Translations under genes and position numbers: made by a program | In this document: in pieces, positions 41,659 to 50,925 of the stretch | How the letters are laid out: every line of letters starts with the position of its first letter | Position numbering within the stretch: position 1 is the first letter of the stretch | Source: Croceifilum oryzae | GTDB taxonomy: Bacteria > Bacillota > Bacilli > Thermoactinomycetales > Thermoactinomycetaceae | Direction of reading: 5' to 3' | DNA: 64,000 nt | Assembly: GCF_030814315.1 (NCBI RefSeq) | Contig: NZ_JAUSUV010000012.1 | Coordinates: 23,643-87,642 of the forward strand | Notes under the pieces: generated by a model | What the model was told of the DNA's origin: nothing | Database searches by the model: none | Seen by the model: the letters and a program-made list of their open reading frames with translations, nothing else

Positions 41659-43082
41659 TTAGTTACCACCTCTAGAAGTCGCTCATGAAGTGATTTGATC
41701 GACTTGAGTAATTCATCTGGGGAATGAATAGGAGGCTTCCAGCTTTTCAACTGATCAATCGGAACTCCGTTAATGTATGGTGAATCCATCAAAGGATGAT
41801 CCATTCTCACTTCCCCTATGAGTTCTCTCACCTTGTTAGGAGTAATCGCTCCCATGTTGAACTGTCTAGAAAAAACCTCTGTTTGCCGCACTTCATCTCG
41901 ATTATCAATCTCATTGAATTTAAAAATCCAATCACTAACTCCAAAAGCATTGAGAATATGTTTATTTAGACGAGCCTCTACCATTTCTTGACGAGGATTA
42001 ATGATAGACTGCTTATAGATCTCAGTCGACTCTTCTGCTGTAGAACCACCTAAGCTACCATCTTCAGATATTCCGATACGATACGACGGGACACCATGAC
42101 TGGATAGAACTTCGTCCCTATTGTCTTTCCTGTACAAGCGAAAAGAAGCCTCCTGCACATCCACAGCAAGGGCTTGAAAGTTAAACTCTACTTTTTCTTC
42201 TCCACCAGAAGCAGTCAACACTAACGTGGCATGTCGGTTCTCTTTGAGATCCTTTTGGAAGAATCGTTTAATCATGTCTTCCGTATCCTTGTCCAAGTCC
42301 GCGCCACTGACGGTAACTGCGTAGGCTGGTATCGCATGATTTTCAAAGAAGGAGATGTTGAACTCTTCCCGTTCCTTATCCCCTAAAATCGCTCCCAGTG
42401 CAGGAAGGACATCTGGAACACCATAGTAGTCACTTCGTGGTGAGTAATTTAGAATATGAATGATCTCCGTTGCTCGCTCATCATAAGAAAGCCCACCTAA
42501 TGCAAACTTCTCTCCTGTTTCATCATGTACATCCCACGGAGCCCCTGCCCGTTTAAACCATCTCTTCTTTGTACCCCTGATTTGTAAGAACAACGAGTCG
42601 TCCACATGTCTGCGCATTGTATGAGATGGAATATGCTCAATCCCGATTAACTGTTGGCTTTCATCTCGAATCAGCTCTAAGTATCCATTCCCTGTTGCTT
42701 CGAAGTCTTCCATCCATTGACTTAATACTTCCCCTAATGTCTTTTCAGGATGAAGACTGTTAAGAAAGGGAAGAACCGATTCCTTCTGTGATTCGTTTGG
42801 ATTTTCTATCCCTTCCATCGGCTTTAGCTTCCAACCTAGACCTACCGTATCCCTTGCTTTCACTTTCACAGCACGGTAGTGGTACGTGTTCATCTCCATT
42901 AGCTTTGCCAATGCTTCCACGTTATAGAGTGGCTCTACAACCCCTCGCTCACCATACTCATTTATAAATACATCGGAGGGAATCTGCTTTGACATTGATT
43001 TAACTGAGTACCGTTGTAAATAGTCATTGGTAATCACTTCTCCATCCTTCAATACATAAGCTTTCACTTGTGATTTATCCAT
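41655..43082 (-). CDS. Portal protein (PBSX XkdE-like)
   Basis: A 475-residue portal of the PBSX/P2-like family: KVKARDTVGLGWKLKP, NGYLELIRDESQQLIGIEHI, IIHILNYSPRSDYYGVPDVL, FFENHAIPAYAVTVSGADL in parts, and STEIYKQSIINPRQEMVEAR in the crown/stem region. It forms the dodecameric DNA channel. I choose the ATG at 43082, 6 nt after GGGGG; an ATG two codons upstream would directly abut that ribosome site. Confidence 0.9.
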   Translation of the reverse strand: MDKSQVKAYVLKDGEVITNDYLQRYSVKSMSKQIPSDVFINEYGERGVVEPLYNVEALAKLMEMNTYHYRAVKVKARDTVGLGWKLKPMEGIENPNESQKESVLPFLNSLHPEKTLGEVLSQWMEDFEATGNGYLELIRDESQQLIGIEHIPSHTMRRHVDDSLFLQIRGTKKRWFKRAGAPWDVHDETGEKFALGGLSYDERATEIIHILNYSPRSDYYGVPDVLPALGAILGDKEREEFNISFFENHAIPAYAVTVSGADLDKDTEDMIKRFFQKDLKENRHATLVLTASGGEEKVEFNFQALAVDVQEASFRLYRKDNRDEVLSSHGVPSYRIGISEDGSLGGSTAEESTEIYKQSIINPRQEMVEARLNKHILNAFGVSDWIFKFNEIDNRDEVRQTEVFSRQFNMGAITPNKVRELIGEVRMDHPLMDSPYINGVPIDQLKSWKPPIHSPDELLKSIKSLHERLLEVVTK

Positions 43083-43094
43083 ATCCATCCCCCA

Positions 43095-44390
43095 TTACAC
43101 GACTCTTGCCTTCACTTTCGCTTTTCCTTTGCCAAGCATCAACTCAGTTAATGCCCAGACTAAGGCATCCATTCTATCTGGTGACTTTGCATGCATAGGC
43201 GACCACGTACACATTTGATCCTCTAGCGTTCCCAAGCTCCCTATATGATGCACACGCCCTTGTTCATAGAGAGCTGCCACAGGTTCCGCTCGGATGTATT
43301 TCCCACGAGAGGCATGGACTTTCTTATACGCAACCATTGGATCGACAGTTCGAATCGTATGTTCTACAAGATCTCCTCCGTTATTTGCTTCCGCCACGAT
43401 TCGGTCTGCTTGGTATTTGTAGTAAGCAGTAACAGCCGATCTTGCCCATCCATCAGGCGACCCTTGTAACGACAAATCATCCAGTACATAAGCGTGGCCA
43501 TCTACTCCCTTACCCACGACAATAATCCCTGTCTCGTCTGATCCTTCTTCACTCGTGACTGCTGGATCAATCCCCACAATTACTCGAATCAATTCAGGGT
43601 GATGTTTCACTCTCAAATCATCCAACTGCTGTCGCTTCCACAACGCTCCTACTACATCGTCTAAAATCTCCGCAAAAAGCTCCTGCCTGCCAAGTCGTGT
43701 ACCTTCATACTGGTGCACGATTTGCTCAAGGAAAGCAGGAGCTAGGTTATCCGAATTCTCAAAGGTAGAACCTCTTGTAATCGAGGTTGTACTTGATTGG
43801 ACGATCGTTTGGATCAATGGAGTAGGTTTCGGTGTGGTTGTAATGACTGCTCGTGGGTTTTCGCCGAGTCGTAAGCCAAACATGAGCATGTCCCATGTTT
43901 CCTGCGGATATTTCCAAGCGGCGAGTTCGTCGCACCAAGCCAACTCATGCTGTGGACCACGTAATTGTTCAGGATGTGCCCCTGAGAAAATAGTAGCTAT
44001 CGCACCGTTCGGCCATTCTACACGACGTTTACTTGGGTAATAAGTCGGTATAAACCAAGGTGGACTAATGGTAAGAATCCCACTCTCTCCTTGAATCATC
44101 ACATCCCTTGCATCAGCTGGCGTAGGAGCCACGAGAGCCAATCTCTTTACCCTACCTGATCGGACTTGATCAATTACATACTCAGCCCCCGTGCGAGTCT
44201 TTCCGAAGCCACGTCCCGCAAGCAGGAGCCATGTCCGCCAATTCCCCTCTGGTGGTAGTTGGTTCGGTCTTGCCCAGAACTCCCAACTATAAAGGATATT
44301 ATTAACTTCTTTATCGGACAAACCGTCTAGTAGTTCTTTTCTTTCATGTATTGGAAGTTGACTTACAATGACGGCTAAACTCTTGTCCAA
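43095..44390 (-). CDS. Terminase large subunit
   Basis: A 431-residue packaging motor. Walker A AGRGFGKTRTG (about 58-68), Walker B-like HELAWCDELAAW (about 146-157), coupling motif AVITTTPKPTP, and nuclease acidic residues in VIVGIDPAVTSEEGSDETG and further SPDRMDALVWALTE. It cuts and translocates the phage genome. The start is a TTG behind AGGAGG. It precedes the portal gene by 12 bp. Confidence 0.93.
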   Translation of the reverse strand: MDKSLAVIVSQLPIHERKELLDGLSDKEVNNILYSWEFWARPNQLPPEGNWRTWLLLAGRGFGKTRTGAEYVIDQVRSGRVKRLALVAPTPADARDVMIQGESGILTISPPWFIPTYYPSKRRVEWPNGAIATIFSGAHPEQLRGPQHELAWCDELAAWKYPQETWDMLMFGLRLGENPRAVITTTPKPTPLIQTIVQSSTTSITRGSTFENSDNLAPAFLEQIVHQYEGTRLGRQELFAEILDDVVGALWKRQQLDDLRVKHHPELIRVIVGIDPAVTSEEGSDETGIIVVGKGVDGHAYVLDDLSLQGSPDGWARSAVTAYYKYQADRIVAEANNGGDLVEHTIRTVDPMVAYKKVHASRGKYIRAEPVAALYEQGRVHHIGSLGTLEDQMCTWSPMHAKSPDRMDALVWALTELMLGKGKAKVKARVV

Positions 44391-44517
44391 CGTGCGTCTG
44401 CCTCCTTATTTCTGACGAAAAATGAGTGATAAACCGTTTACTTTAATGAGTTAACGAGGTAACATGTTAGTGTAGTAAATAATACTAAAAAAGTAAAAAT
44501 AAGGGGATTTAACAACT

Positions 44518-44718
44518 ATGAAAAACAACCAGCCAACTGAATATGAAGTAGAAAAGGGTATAAACTGGTATATCACGAAAGATCAAATTACCTTTTTACA
44601 ACATTTAATGACCTCCTGCCCTATCAATCTCGCAAAAGAATTTCCGCACGAATTCTTCGATATCCCAGAAGAATTAGAGCAATTACGGCTTGAGCTAATT
44701 GACCAAGACCCTGAATAA
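44518..44718 (+). CDS. Small acidic protein on the + strand inside the packaging genes
   Basis: A 66-residue protein (KNNQPTEYEVEKGINWYITK at the start, acidic end). AAGGGGAT lies somewhat far upstream of the ATG. A terminator follows 12 bp after the stop. It is transcribed against the late operon, which suggests a separately regulated accessory gene. No family recognised. Confidence 0.5.
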   Translation: MKNNQPTEYEVEKGINWYITKDQITFLQHLMTSCPINLAKEFPHEFFDIPEELEQLRLELIDQDPE

Positions 44719-44729
44719 AGAAATTATCT

Positions 44730-44748
44730 AGCCCTTCGGGGCTTTTTT
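44730..44748 (+). terminator. Terminator after the 66-residue gene
   Basis: AGCCC pairs with GGGCT over a TTCG-type loop, followed by six T. Confidence 0.75.
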
Positions 44749-44860
44749 CGTTCTCTAGATACATTCGTCTCAATTGTGTCTGTTCGCCTGAATTTCTTGC
44801 TGTTTCCTACATTCAGAGCTATTGTGTCACATGCAAGAAAAAAACATAGGGGATGAATAT

Positions 44861-45139
44861 ATGAAGATCATGATCGCACTCGACATACTATTTAATGAAT
44901 GTACAAGCTTTGATGAACTAGCAAATTCTATTTATAGCGAGCAGTATGAAGGACACTATTTCCAAGATATAACCCTTATTACTTCCAAAAATGACTGCAA
45001 TGCGACGTTCGTCCTCAAAGCTGGCTTTCCCATACTCAAAGTGCATTGCTATGAAGAGGAACGTTACGATCTCCCTAAAACCCTTGAGCTTATTAGTACT
45101 ATTCCCCTCAACGATTTACTTGACTTTGAAGGGGAATAG
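44861..45139 (+). CDS. Small + strand phage protein, paralogue A
   Basis: A 92-residue soluble protein without signal or membrane segment. GGGGATG precedes the ATG at 44861; an upstream in-frame ATG lacks a ribosome site. The block NECTSFDELANSIYSEQYEG, then FQDITLITSKND, aligns with the next gene's LECKNYKELFEAIHYKKHTK, then FKDLTVLFSDEK, so the two look like distant paralogues. Function unknown; it sits in an accessory island between terminase subunits. Confidence 0.5.
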   Translation: MKIMIALDILFNECTSFDELANSIYSEQYEGHYFQDITLITSKNDCNATFVLKAGFPILKVHCYEEERYDLPKTLELISTIPLNDLLDFEGE

Positions 45140-45246
45140 GATTTATTTGTACGATACGAGTAAGTAGGTAGATATTAAACAAAATAGTAAAAAGCCTCCT
45201 GCTCATCATCTAGAGTAGGTAGGCTCAAACAGTAGGAGGAATACGA

Positions 45247-45483
45247 ATGGAAGAAATAAAAAACGATGAGTTCCTAGAATGTAAAAATTATAAGGAGCTG
45301 TTCGAAGCCATTCATTACAAGAAACACACAAAAGTTGTTTTTAAGGATTTAACCGTACTCTTCTCAGATGAAAAAGTCTTTATTACAACGTCAGCAAATC
45401 CAACCCCTATAGCTTTTTTTGACATCGATGAAATTTACAATCACAGAATCCCTATAAAGAGAATTATCGAAGCTCTATGTTAG
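45247..45483 (+). CDS. Small + strand phage protein, paralogue B
   Basis: A 78-residue soluble protein with AGGAGGAAT before the ATG. It shares with the preceding gene the order: acidic helix with E-L---I, then VFKDLTVLFSDE, a beta strand, and a C-terminal helix ending IKRIIEAL (compare LNDLL). Function unknown. The two genes plus the 66-residue one form a + strand island. Confidence 0.5.
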   Translation: MEEIKNDEFLECKNYKELFEAIHYKKHTKVVFKDLTVLFSDEKVFITTSANPTPIAFFDIDEIYNHRIPIKRIIEALC

Positions 45484-45518
45484 AATCACCTGATTACTTC
45501 AGCCTTACTAGCCCTTAA

Positions 45519-45968
45519 TCAGGGCTTTTCTTCTCTCTTCTTAGCTAACTGTTCCAACCGATCCACCAACATTTGCTTGGGACTGGACACCTCTATAGGA
45601 TTGCCATCTTTGCCCGACACTTCGTGCTGTGTCCGTCTCCCCCATCTCGCTGGATACTTCCGTTCTAACCTCCAAGCCGCCGCCTGCCAATTCGTCTTCG
45701 CTGACTGGGCGATCAATGCTACATCTCGCATTTCTGCCTCAGACATGGCCTTCCCCACAGCATCAGCAAACTTCCTGTATTGATTGCTTGCAGGAGCACT
45801 TGCTCCCTTCTTGAGCCAATCATAAAGCGTAGTCTTGTGAATGCCCACGAATGCCGCCGCAGTCTCCATATAATTCCCCATACGAAGGCAATCGCAAATT
45901 TTCCGCTGTATATCAGGCGTTAGCTTAGTTGTACCAGCGGGTCTCCCTCTACCTTGATTCTCTTTCAT
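45519..45968 (-). CDS. Terminase small subunit-like protein
   Basis: A 149-residue protein with an N-terminal HTH (IQRKICDCLRMGNYMETAAA..., HKTTLYDWLKKG) and a helical region with AALIAQSAKTNW-like pattern (DVALIAQSAKTNWQAAAWRL) and RKYPARWG, which resembles small terminase subunits. It lies two genes in front of the large subunit in transcription order, with the + strand island between. It should recognise the packaging site. It overlaps the methyltransferase gene by 4 bp. Confidence 0.7.
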   Translation of the reverse strand: MKENQGRGRPAGTTKLTPDIQRKICDCLRMGNYMETAAAFVGIHKTTLYDWLKKGASAPASNQYRKFADAVGKAMSEAEMRDVALIAQSAKTNWQAAAWRLERKYPARWGRRTQHEVSGKDGNPIEVSSPKQMLVDRLEQLAKKREEKP

Positions 45969-47218
45969 TTACTAGACTCCGCTTTTACTGCGTTGGAATA
46001 ATTATCTTCAACCGATAGTCTCGTCGCCTTTTGTCCTGTGAATTCTTCCCATCGTCTGACAATCACATCACAGTATATAGGGTCTAACTCCATACTATAG
46101 CAAGCACGATCCGTTTGTTCTGCGGCTAGTAGTGTGGAACCTGATCCAGAGAACAAATCCAGCACGATTCCTCTTGGCTTACAGGAGTTTTGAATAGCCT
46201 TTGCAGGGAGCACAACTGGCTTCATGGTGGGATGTTCCGCATTCCGTACTGGTTTGTCTATTTCCCAGACAGTCGACTGCTTTCTATCCCCATACCAATT
46301 GTGTGGTGACCCCGATTTCCAGCCATAGAGGATAGGTTCGTGCCTCCAATGGTAGTCCGACCTACCAAGTACAATCATGTTCTTGACCCAGATGAGACAT
46401 TGCTTTAACTCCCATCCTGAATTCCTCATCGCCGTCCTGAAGTTAACACCCTCGGAGTCAGCATGACAAATGTATATGCCGCCCCCCTCTTCGGTGACGG
46501 CACACATGTTCGAGAATGCATGGTATAGAAACTGATAGAATTCATCATCGTTCATAGAGTCATTTTGGATCGTCAATTTATCTTGAGTTTTTCCTGTGTA
46601 CTGGACATTATAGGGAGGATCGGTAAAGACCATATTAGCTCTCTGACCATCCATCAGCTTCGTTACATCCTCTATTCGAGTTGCATCGCCGCACATCAAT
46701 CGATGATTACCTAATAGCCAGATATCGCCTGCTTGTGTGACAGGATCATCAATCTGATCCAAAGCTTCCTCCTCATCAAAATCGTCCTCTTCTGGTTCCA
46801 TATCCGATAGAAAGTCACTTAGGATTTGATCGACCTCTTCTTCGCCAAAACCAGTTAAGTCCATATCTAGCCCTGATAACTGTATATCGTCCAGTAAGCG
46901 AGCCAACTTATCAAAGTCCCAATCACCGCCCACTTTGTTCAAGCCAATGTTCAAGGCTTTCTCTTTATCTTCGTCTAAATCCACTATGGAGCACTCTACT
47001 TCGGTAACTCCCTGCTCGATCAATACCTTGAGCCGTTGATGACCACCGACTAAATTCCCAGTTCGGGAATTCCAGATGAGGGGTTCAACAAAGCCAAATT
47101 CCTCTATCGATTTTTTTAGCTTTTCATACTCTGGATCACCCGACTTTAAATCGAGTCGTGGATTGTATTTAGCTGGATTGATCTGGTTAATAGGCACACT
47201 TTGTATTTTCATTTTCAT
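45965..47218 (-). CDS. ParB-domain DNA methyltransferase fusion
   Basis: A 417-residue two-domain protein. The N-terminal ParB/Srx-like domain (about 1-110) has INPAKYNPRLDL and LVGGHQRLKVLIEQG. An acidic linker (DMEPEEDDFDEEEALDQIDD) is followed by a beta-class DNA methyltransferase with MVFTDPPYNVQYTG (catalytic DPPY) and, at the end, LDLFSGSGSTLLAAEQTDRA for SAM binding. DPPY is usual for N6-adenine enzymes; target sequence unknown. Such fusions are common beside terminase genes and may protect phage DNA. Confidence 0.88.
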   Translation of the reverse strand: MKMKIQSVPINQINPAKYNPRLDLKSGDPEYEKLKKSIEEFGFVEPLIWNSRTGNLVGGHQRLKVLIEQGVTEVECSIVDLDEDKEKALNIGLNKVGGDWDFDKLARLLDDIQLSGLDMDLTGFGEEEVDQILSDFLSDMEPEEDDFDEEEALDQIDDPVTQAGDIWLLGNHRLMCGDATRIEDVTKLMDGQRANMVFTDPPYNVQYTGKTQDKLTIQNDSMNDDEFYQFLYHAFSNMCAVTEEGGGIYICHADSEGVNFRTAMRNSGWELKQCLIWVKNMIVLGRSDYHWRHEPILYGWKSGSPHNWYGDRKQSTVWEIDKPVRNAEHPTMKPVVLPAKAIQNSCKPRGIVLDLFSGSGSTLLAAEQTDRACYSMELDPIYCDVIVRRWEEFTGQKATRLSVEDNYSNAVKAESSK

Positions 47219-47227
47219 CACCTATAA

Positions 47228-47256
47228 AAAATGGCCAAGCCATTAGGGCCTGACCA
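47228..47256 (-). terminator. Weak terminator after the 91-residue gene
   Basis: On the minus strand TGGTCA pairs with TGGCCA (one wobble), followed by TTTTTT. It lies just upstream of the methyltransferase gene. Confidence 0.4.
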
Positions 47257-47445
47257 AATTGATATATATATAACAAGGGGAAACAAACATGATTTGATAC
47301 TATTTCGCACTTACTATCTTATCGTGATTTCACTATCATTTGATGCCGAATTACTGCCAAAAAACTGCCAGATTTCCGACCAGCTACAACTATTCTGATC
47401 ATGACTGAGATAGTAGCCCTAGAAATTTCTAGGGCCACCCATATT

Positions 47446-47721
47446 CTATTCTGGCTCGATAGACCCTACAATTTCGCAAATTATGCTATCCACTCTATAT
47501 AAAAATTCCGCATCCATACACCGTGGACCTTCCGGTACAATTTGTAAATCATACGGTTCGCAGTTATACATTTTTTTCGCTAGGGTGCTAAATTTTTCTT
47601 CAAATACTTGGTCATCGATTTGATCCGCGAATTCGATCAAAAATTCCGCTTCATCCCGTGTAAGTCTCGGTGCCATCATGGTAATCGTTCTCGTCATTTT
47701 TTTAAATTCATACTTATTCAT
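47446..47721 (-). CDS. Small phage protein of unknown function
   Basis: A 91-residue acidic helical protein (LTRDEAEFLIEFADQIDDQV and EKFSTLAKKMYN). AAGGGGAA lies upstream but rather far from the ATG, so expression is uncertain. No family is recognised. It is bounded by terminator-like hairpins on both sides, which suggests a single-gene unit. Confidence 0.45.
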   Translation of the reverse strand: MNKYEFKKMTRTITMMAPRLTRDEAEFLIEFADQIDDQVFEEKFSTLAKKMYNCEPYDLQIVPEGPRCMDAEFLYRVDSIICEIVGSIEPE

Positions 47722-47837
47722 TTTTTTGTAAATTTCCCCTTTTTTGGTTTATTTTTCCTTTTATATATATTATAGCTCAAAAATATAGGCATTGGAAGTT
47801 GTATCTGCATTCAGACAAACTTCAGACCCAACTTCAT

Positions 47838-47866
47838 AAAAAAAGGGCAAACCCAAGGGCCTGCCT
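47838..47866 (-). terminator. Terminator after the restriction endonuclease gene
   Basis: On the minus strand a GGCA/TGCC-based hairpin (GGCAGGCCCTTGGGTTTGCC) is followed by CTTTTTTT. Confidence 0.55.
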
Positions 47867-47882
47867 GAAATAAAATATATAA

Positions 47883-48839
47883 CTATCGCCAAGACTCATG
47901 GTGTATATAAATCGATGACGGTAAACCCTCTAGTCTTACATCTAACTTTAATGAGTTCTCCACTATTCGCGAAGCATTATGAATCCGACAACTAATAGAC
48001 CAACCCTCATCACAAGGTACCATAGCCGTATTCTCTGAATCATCTTGTATATGAGATCCATAAAATTTCGTTGGAAGCTTTATCTTCGTCATTTTAATTT
48101 GCGGTTGGATACTCTTCGATTTCTGATTTAATGTTCCACGTAGATTAAACCCTTGTATTTCTGTGATTTTCTTCGATCTTTGTACAATCAGCTTATAGAA
48201 ATCTTGCCTTCCTAAGAGGTAACTCAATAAACGACCTGGTATCTCTCCAGGATGTTTTTCATTGAGTCTATTTAGTTCTTTTATAAATGCTTGTAAGACA
48301 GGCAGATAGTATTTTTCATTTTTATCCGCCAACTCAGACCAACGTTTTCCTTTATACTCTTTCTTTATCATTCTAAGCTCATCAAAAATGGGTATGATTT
48401 CTTGAAAGTATTGTTCAGTACATGCAACTTCAAGCCATTTTTTACCAAAGTTATTGGTTCCTGATAACCTAGGGTGCTTGACAGCATCGTGATTATTTTT
48501 GCAACTTACACCAATTTCCCAATTTTCATTAGGTCTTGATATAAGAACATCTCTAACATCACCAGACTGACCTGCAACATCACCTTGAATTGAAATTTTG
48601 AGCGGCACCGAACCTTCGATTATTTTTGGCTCTAGCTTAATTAAAACATTTGTTCCAGTTCTAGCAGCAATCAAAGTTTCCTTCTGGTAGTTTTCCTCCA
48701 AAGATTCAAACGAACTCTTTGCAGTTAGGAAGGCTTCCGATTCAACTATTATTACTTCCTGATTAGAACTAACTCTTTCGTGAACAGACAACAGGAAGGC
48801 ATACTCCAATGCCCTCCCATTTGTATTTTGCTTTGCCAA
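47883..48839 (-). CDS. HaeIII-family type II restriction endonuclease
   Basis: A 318-residue endonuclease. The central block GDVRDVLISRPNENWEIGVS followed by CKNNHDAVKHPRLS is the characteristic core of the HaeIII restriction family, with the acidic residue and lysine of a PD-(D/E)xK-like site. HaeIII cleaves GGCC; the same target is likely but not shown. It begins 2 bp after the methyltransferase gene, so the pair forms one operon. R-M cargo on a prophage could guard the lysogen against other phages. Confidence 0.85.
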   Translation of the reverse strand: MAKQNTNGRALEYAFLLSVHERVSSNQEVIIVESEAFLTAKSSFESLEENYQKETLIAARTGTNVLIKLEPKIIEGSVPLKISIQGDVAGQSGDVRDVLISRPNENWEIGVSCKNNHDAVKHPRLSGTNNFGKKWLEVACTEQYFQEIIPIFDELRMIKKEYKGKRWSELADKNEKYYLPVLQAFIKELNRLNEKHPGEIPGRLLSYLLGRQDFYKLIVQRSKKITEIQGFNLRGTLNQKSKSIQPQIKMTKIKLPTKFYGSHIQDDSENTAMVPCDEGWSISCRIHNASRIVENSLKLDVRLEGLPSSIYIHHESWR

Positions 48840-48841
48840 TA

Positions 48842-49795
48842 CTAGATCGCCACCTTTTTCTTCATATTGATAGCTTCCTCCAAAGTTGAATATAACTGTT
48901 TCGCTATCACTTTAGCAAGAGTTGGTGGTACAGCATTTCCTATCTGTCTGTACTTAGAAACAAGATTCCCAACAAATTTCATATCTCTAGGGAATGTTTG
49001 AATAACCGCTGCTTCTTGCCAGCTAAATCTCCTTGTTTTTCCCTCTCCAAACATCCATTCATCTTGACCGATTTTTATCATATCAGGACTCGAAGGATGC
49101 AATGTAATTTGCTTTGCCATTGCAGGGATAGTGTATGATCTATCGATCCAATCTCTTTTTCGATTCCTACTCATATATCGAGATGAGAATGGTGCTTCAC
49201 ATACATCCGATGGATCTGGCTCAGGTATTCCCGCTAGAGCTTCTTTTAATGTAACATAGCCTGTTGGTTGAGGAAAAATAAACTCAGCCTCCAGATCTTT
49301 TCTCAAACCAACTAATATAACCCGATGTCTGTCCTGTGGAACACCATAGTCTGCAGCATTTAGCAACTGATAATATAGTTTATACCCTTTTGATTCAAAA
49401 TCATTGATAATCGCCTCCATAATCACGCCATTACCTAATGTTAGTAGACCTTTAACATTCTCTCCTACAAAAGCTAATGGTTTCTTTTTTTGTACCACAT
49501 TGACAAAATATCTATACAAAGTATTACGGCTATCATCTAATTTCCGAGGTCCTGAAGCACTAAATCCTTGACAGGGAAATCCGCCTAAAACGACATCACA
49601 ATCAGGAATACTCTCCAATCCAGTTTTCTTAATGTCTGAACAAACAACTTCAGCATTACTCCAATTTCTATGAGTTTCACAAGCGTCTGAGTCAATATCG
49701 TTAGCCCAAATTGTTTTAAATCCTTCTGATTCAAATCCCATGTCTAAACCACCAGCACCAGCAAACAAAGATACTATATCAAAGTTACATTTCAT
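48842..49795 (-). CDS. DNA (cytosine-5) methyltransferase, HaeIII/BsuRI-like
   Basis: A 317-residue C5 methyltransferase: motif I DIVSLFAGAGGLDMGFE, motif IV GGFPCQGFS with catalytic Cys75, motif VI VGENVKGL, motif VIII VPQDRHRV, motif IX/X YRQIGNAVPPTLAKVIAKQL in parts. The short target-recognition domain and the neighbouring HaeIII-type nuclease point to GGCC methylation (inference). It protects host and phage DNA against the partner nuclease. Confidence 0.92.
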   Translation of the reverse strand: MKCNFDIVSLFAGAGGLDMGFESEGFKTIWANDIDSDACETHRNWSNAEVVCSDIKKTGLESIPDCDVVLGGFPCQGFSASGPRKLDDSRNTLYRYFVNVVQKKKPLAFVGENVKGLLTLGNGVIMEAIINDFESKGYKLYYQLLNAADYGVPQDRHRVILVGLRKDLEAEFIFPQPTGYVTLKEALAGIPEPDPSDVCEAPFSSRYMSRNRKRDWIDRSYTIPAMAKQITLHPSSPDMIKIGQDEWMFGEGKTRRFSWQEAAVIQTFPRDMKFVGNLVSKYRQIGNAVPPTLAKVIAKQLYSTLEEAINMKKKVAI

Positions 49796-49926
49796 CAGCT
49801 AAAATCAACCCCTCTGGAAATACACAAACATATATTCTGCAATTATAGCTTACAATCGCTTATCTATATACTGCAAAATATAGTTTATATATTAGACTCA
49901 TATATGGAATTACCTTCATTACTTTA

Positions 49927-50316
49927 TTAAATCAGATTCAACGTATAGGCTACCTTATCGATTGCTTCTTTCTTAACTCGATAATAACTCCGCTTACTCC
50001 AACCAATCCTGTCACACACTATCTCATCGTTCTTCCTCATACGAGTGAAGTATCTCTCTTCAACCAATTGTCTCTCATCCTCATTTAATATTTTCAAAGC
50101 CTGCTCAATTCGCTTTAACTCCATTTCTTTCTCTGCCCGTTGCACCGCATATTTTTCCGTGCTTGATATGTATTCTTTCTGACCCCCATGCATCGGTTCA
50201 CCATAATGTGAGGTGCAGGAAGGGTACTGGTATTTTAGATCCTCCACGGCCACTTTCAGGATTGGATACTTTCTAAGTCTGCGCTCCACTTCTTTCCGAT
50301 AACTTGGTTTTCTCAC
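49927..50316 (-). CDS. ArpU-family phage late transcriptional regulator
   Basis: A 129-residue protein of the ArpU/RinA type: an N-terminal basic part (RKEVERRLRKYPILKVAVED), a middle helix (ELKRIEQALKILNEDERQLV) and a C-terminal sigma-region-4-like HTH (DEIVCDRIGWSKRSYYRVKK). These proteins turn on late packaging and structural genes. Its place between replication genes and terminase genes supports this. The start is a GTG. Confidence 0.82.
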   Translation of the reverse strand: MRKPSYRKEVERRLRKYPILKVAVEDLKYQYPSCTSHYGEPMHGGQKEYISSTEKYAVQRAEKEMELKRIEQALKILNEDERQLVEERYFTRMRKNDEIVCDRIGWSKRSYYRVKKEAIDKVAYTLNLI

Positions 50317-50345
50317 TCACCTCTGCACCTCCACCACCCTGCAAC

Positions 50346-50723
50346 CTAACTAGAAATCTGAACCCATACCTCTACTCGTTCCTCATCTTTATGATCTACA
50401 AATACTTTTTCTGTTTCCTTTAGGTATCGCACTATATATCGATCATCCTCGTATACAAGACGATTGAGTGCGTCCTCGATTCCCTTTACATAGTTAGATA
50501 GATCACCATCTAGACCGCCTTTTAGATAGACCTTGCAACCGAACTCAATCGGGACTTTCTTCGGGATACATTGCCAGCTCTCTTTCGCCATAGCTTGTCT
50601 GGCATATAGCTGGACAACCTCTTGGTAAGCTAGATATCTCTGAGCATCTGTCCTCACGTATTTTCCCCGACGTGTCATTCTTGTGTAAGGGACAGCTCGT
50701 CCCTTAACCGTGAAATGTAACAT
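50346..50723 (-). CDS. RusA-family Holliday junction resolvase
   Basis: A 125-residue endonuclease with the RusA pattern: basic N-terminus (FTVKGRAVPYTRMTRRGKY), GLDGDLSNYVKGIEDALN with the metal-binding aspartates, and VYEDDRYIVRYLKETEKVF with the DD pair. It resolves branched DNA before packaging. It sits in the replication/recombination operon. Confidence 0.9.
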   Translation of the reverse strand: MLHFTVKGRAVPYTRMTRRGKYVRTDAQRYLAYQEVVQLYARQAMAKESWQCIPKKVPIEFGCKVYLKGGLDGDLSNYVKGIEDALNRLVYEDDRYIVRYLKETEKVFVDHKDEERVEVWVQISS

Positions 50724-50736
50724 GCCATCCCTCCAC

Positions 50737-50922
50737 TCACCACATACCTCGTTCTTTCATCTTCTTTTGTATTCGTATATATTCCGCACAAAGCTCAACA
50801 TATAACTGTTCAGCTTTCGGCCGTTCTCCCTCAGAAAGAAATGGATTATCTAGGTAATCGGCCCCCTTATGAATTCGGTTCTCTAGCTCTTCATATCGCT
50901 GTTGTAATTCTAAATTGGTCAT
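50737..50922 (-). CDS. Small helical phage protein
   Basis: A 61-residue, mostly helical protein (NLELQQRYEELENRIHKGAD, EQLYVELCAEYIRIQKKMKE). It lies 3 bp after the helicase gene and 13 bp before rusA, clearly in the operon. No family recognised. Confidence 0.55.
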   Translation of the reverse strand: MTNLELQQRYEELENRIHKGADYLDNPFLSEGERPKAEQLYVELCAEYIRIQKKMKERGMW

Positions 50923-50925
50923 AAT

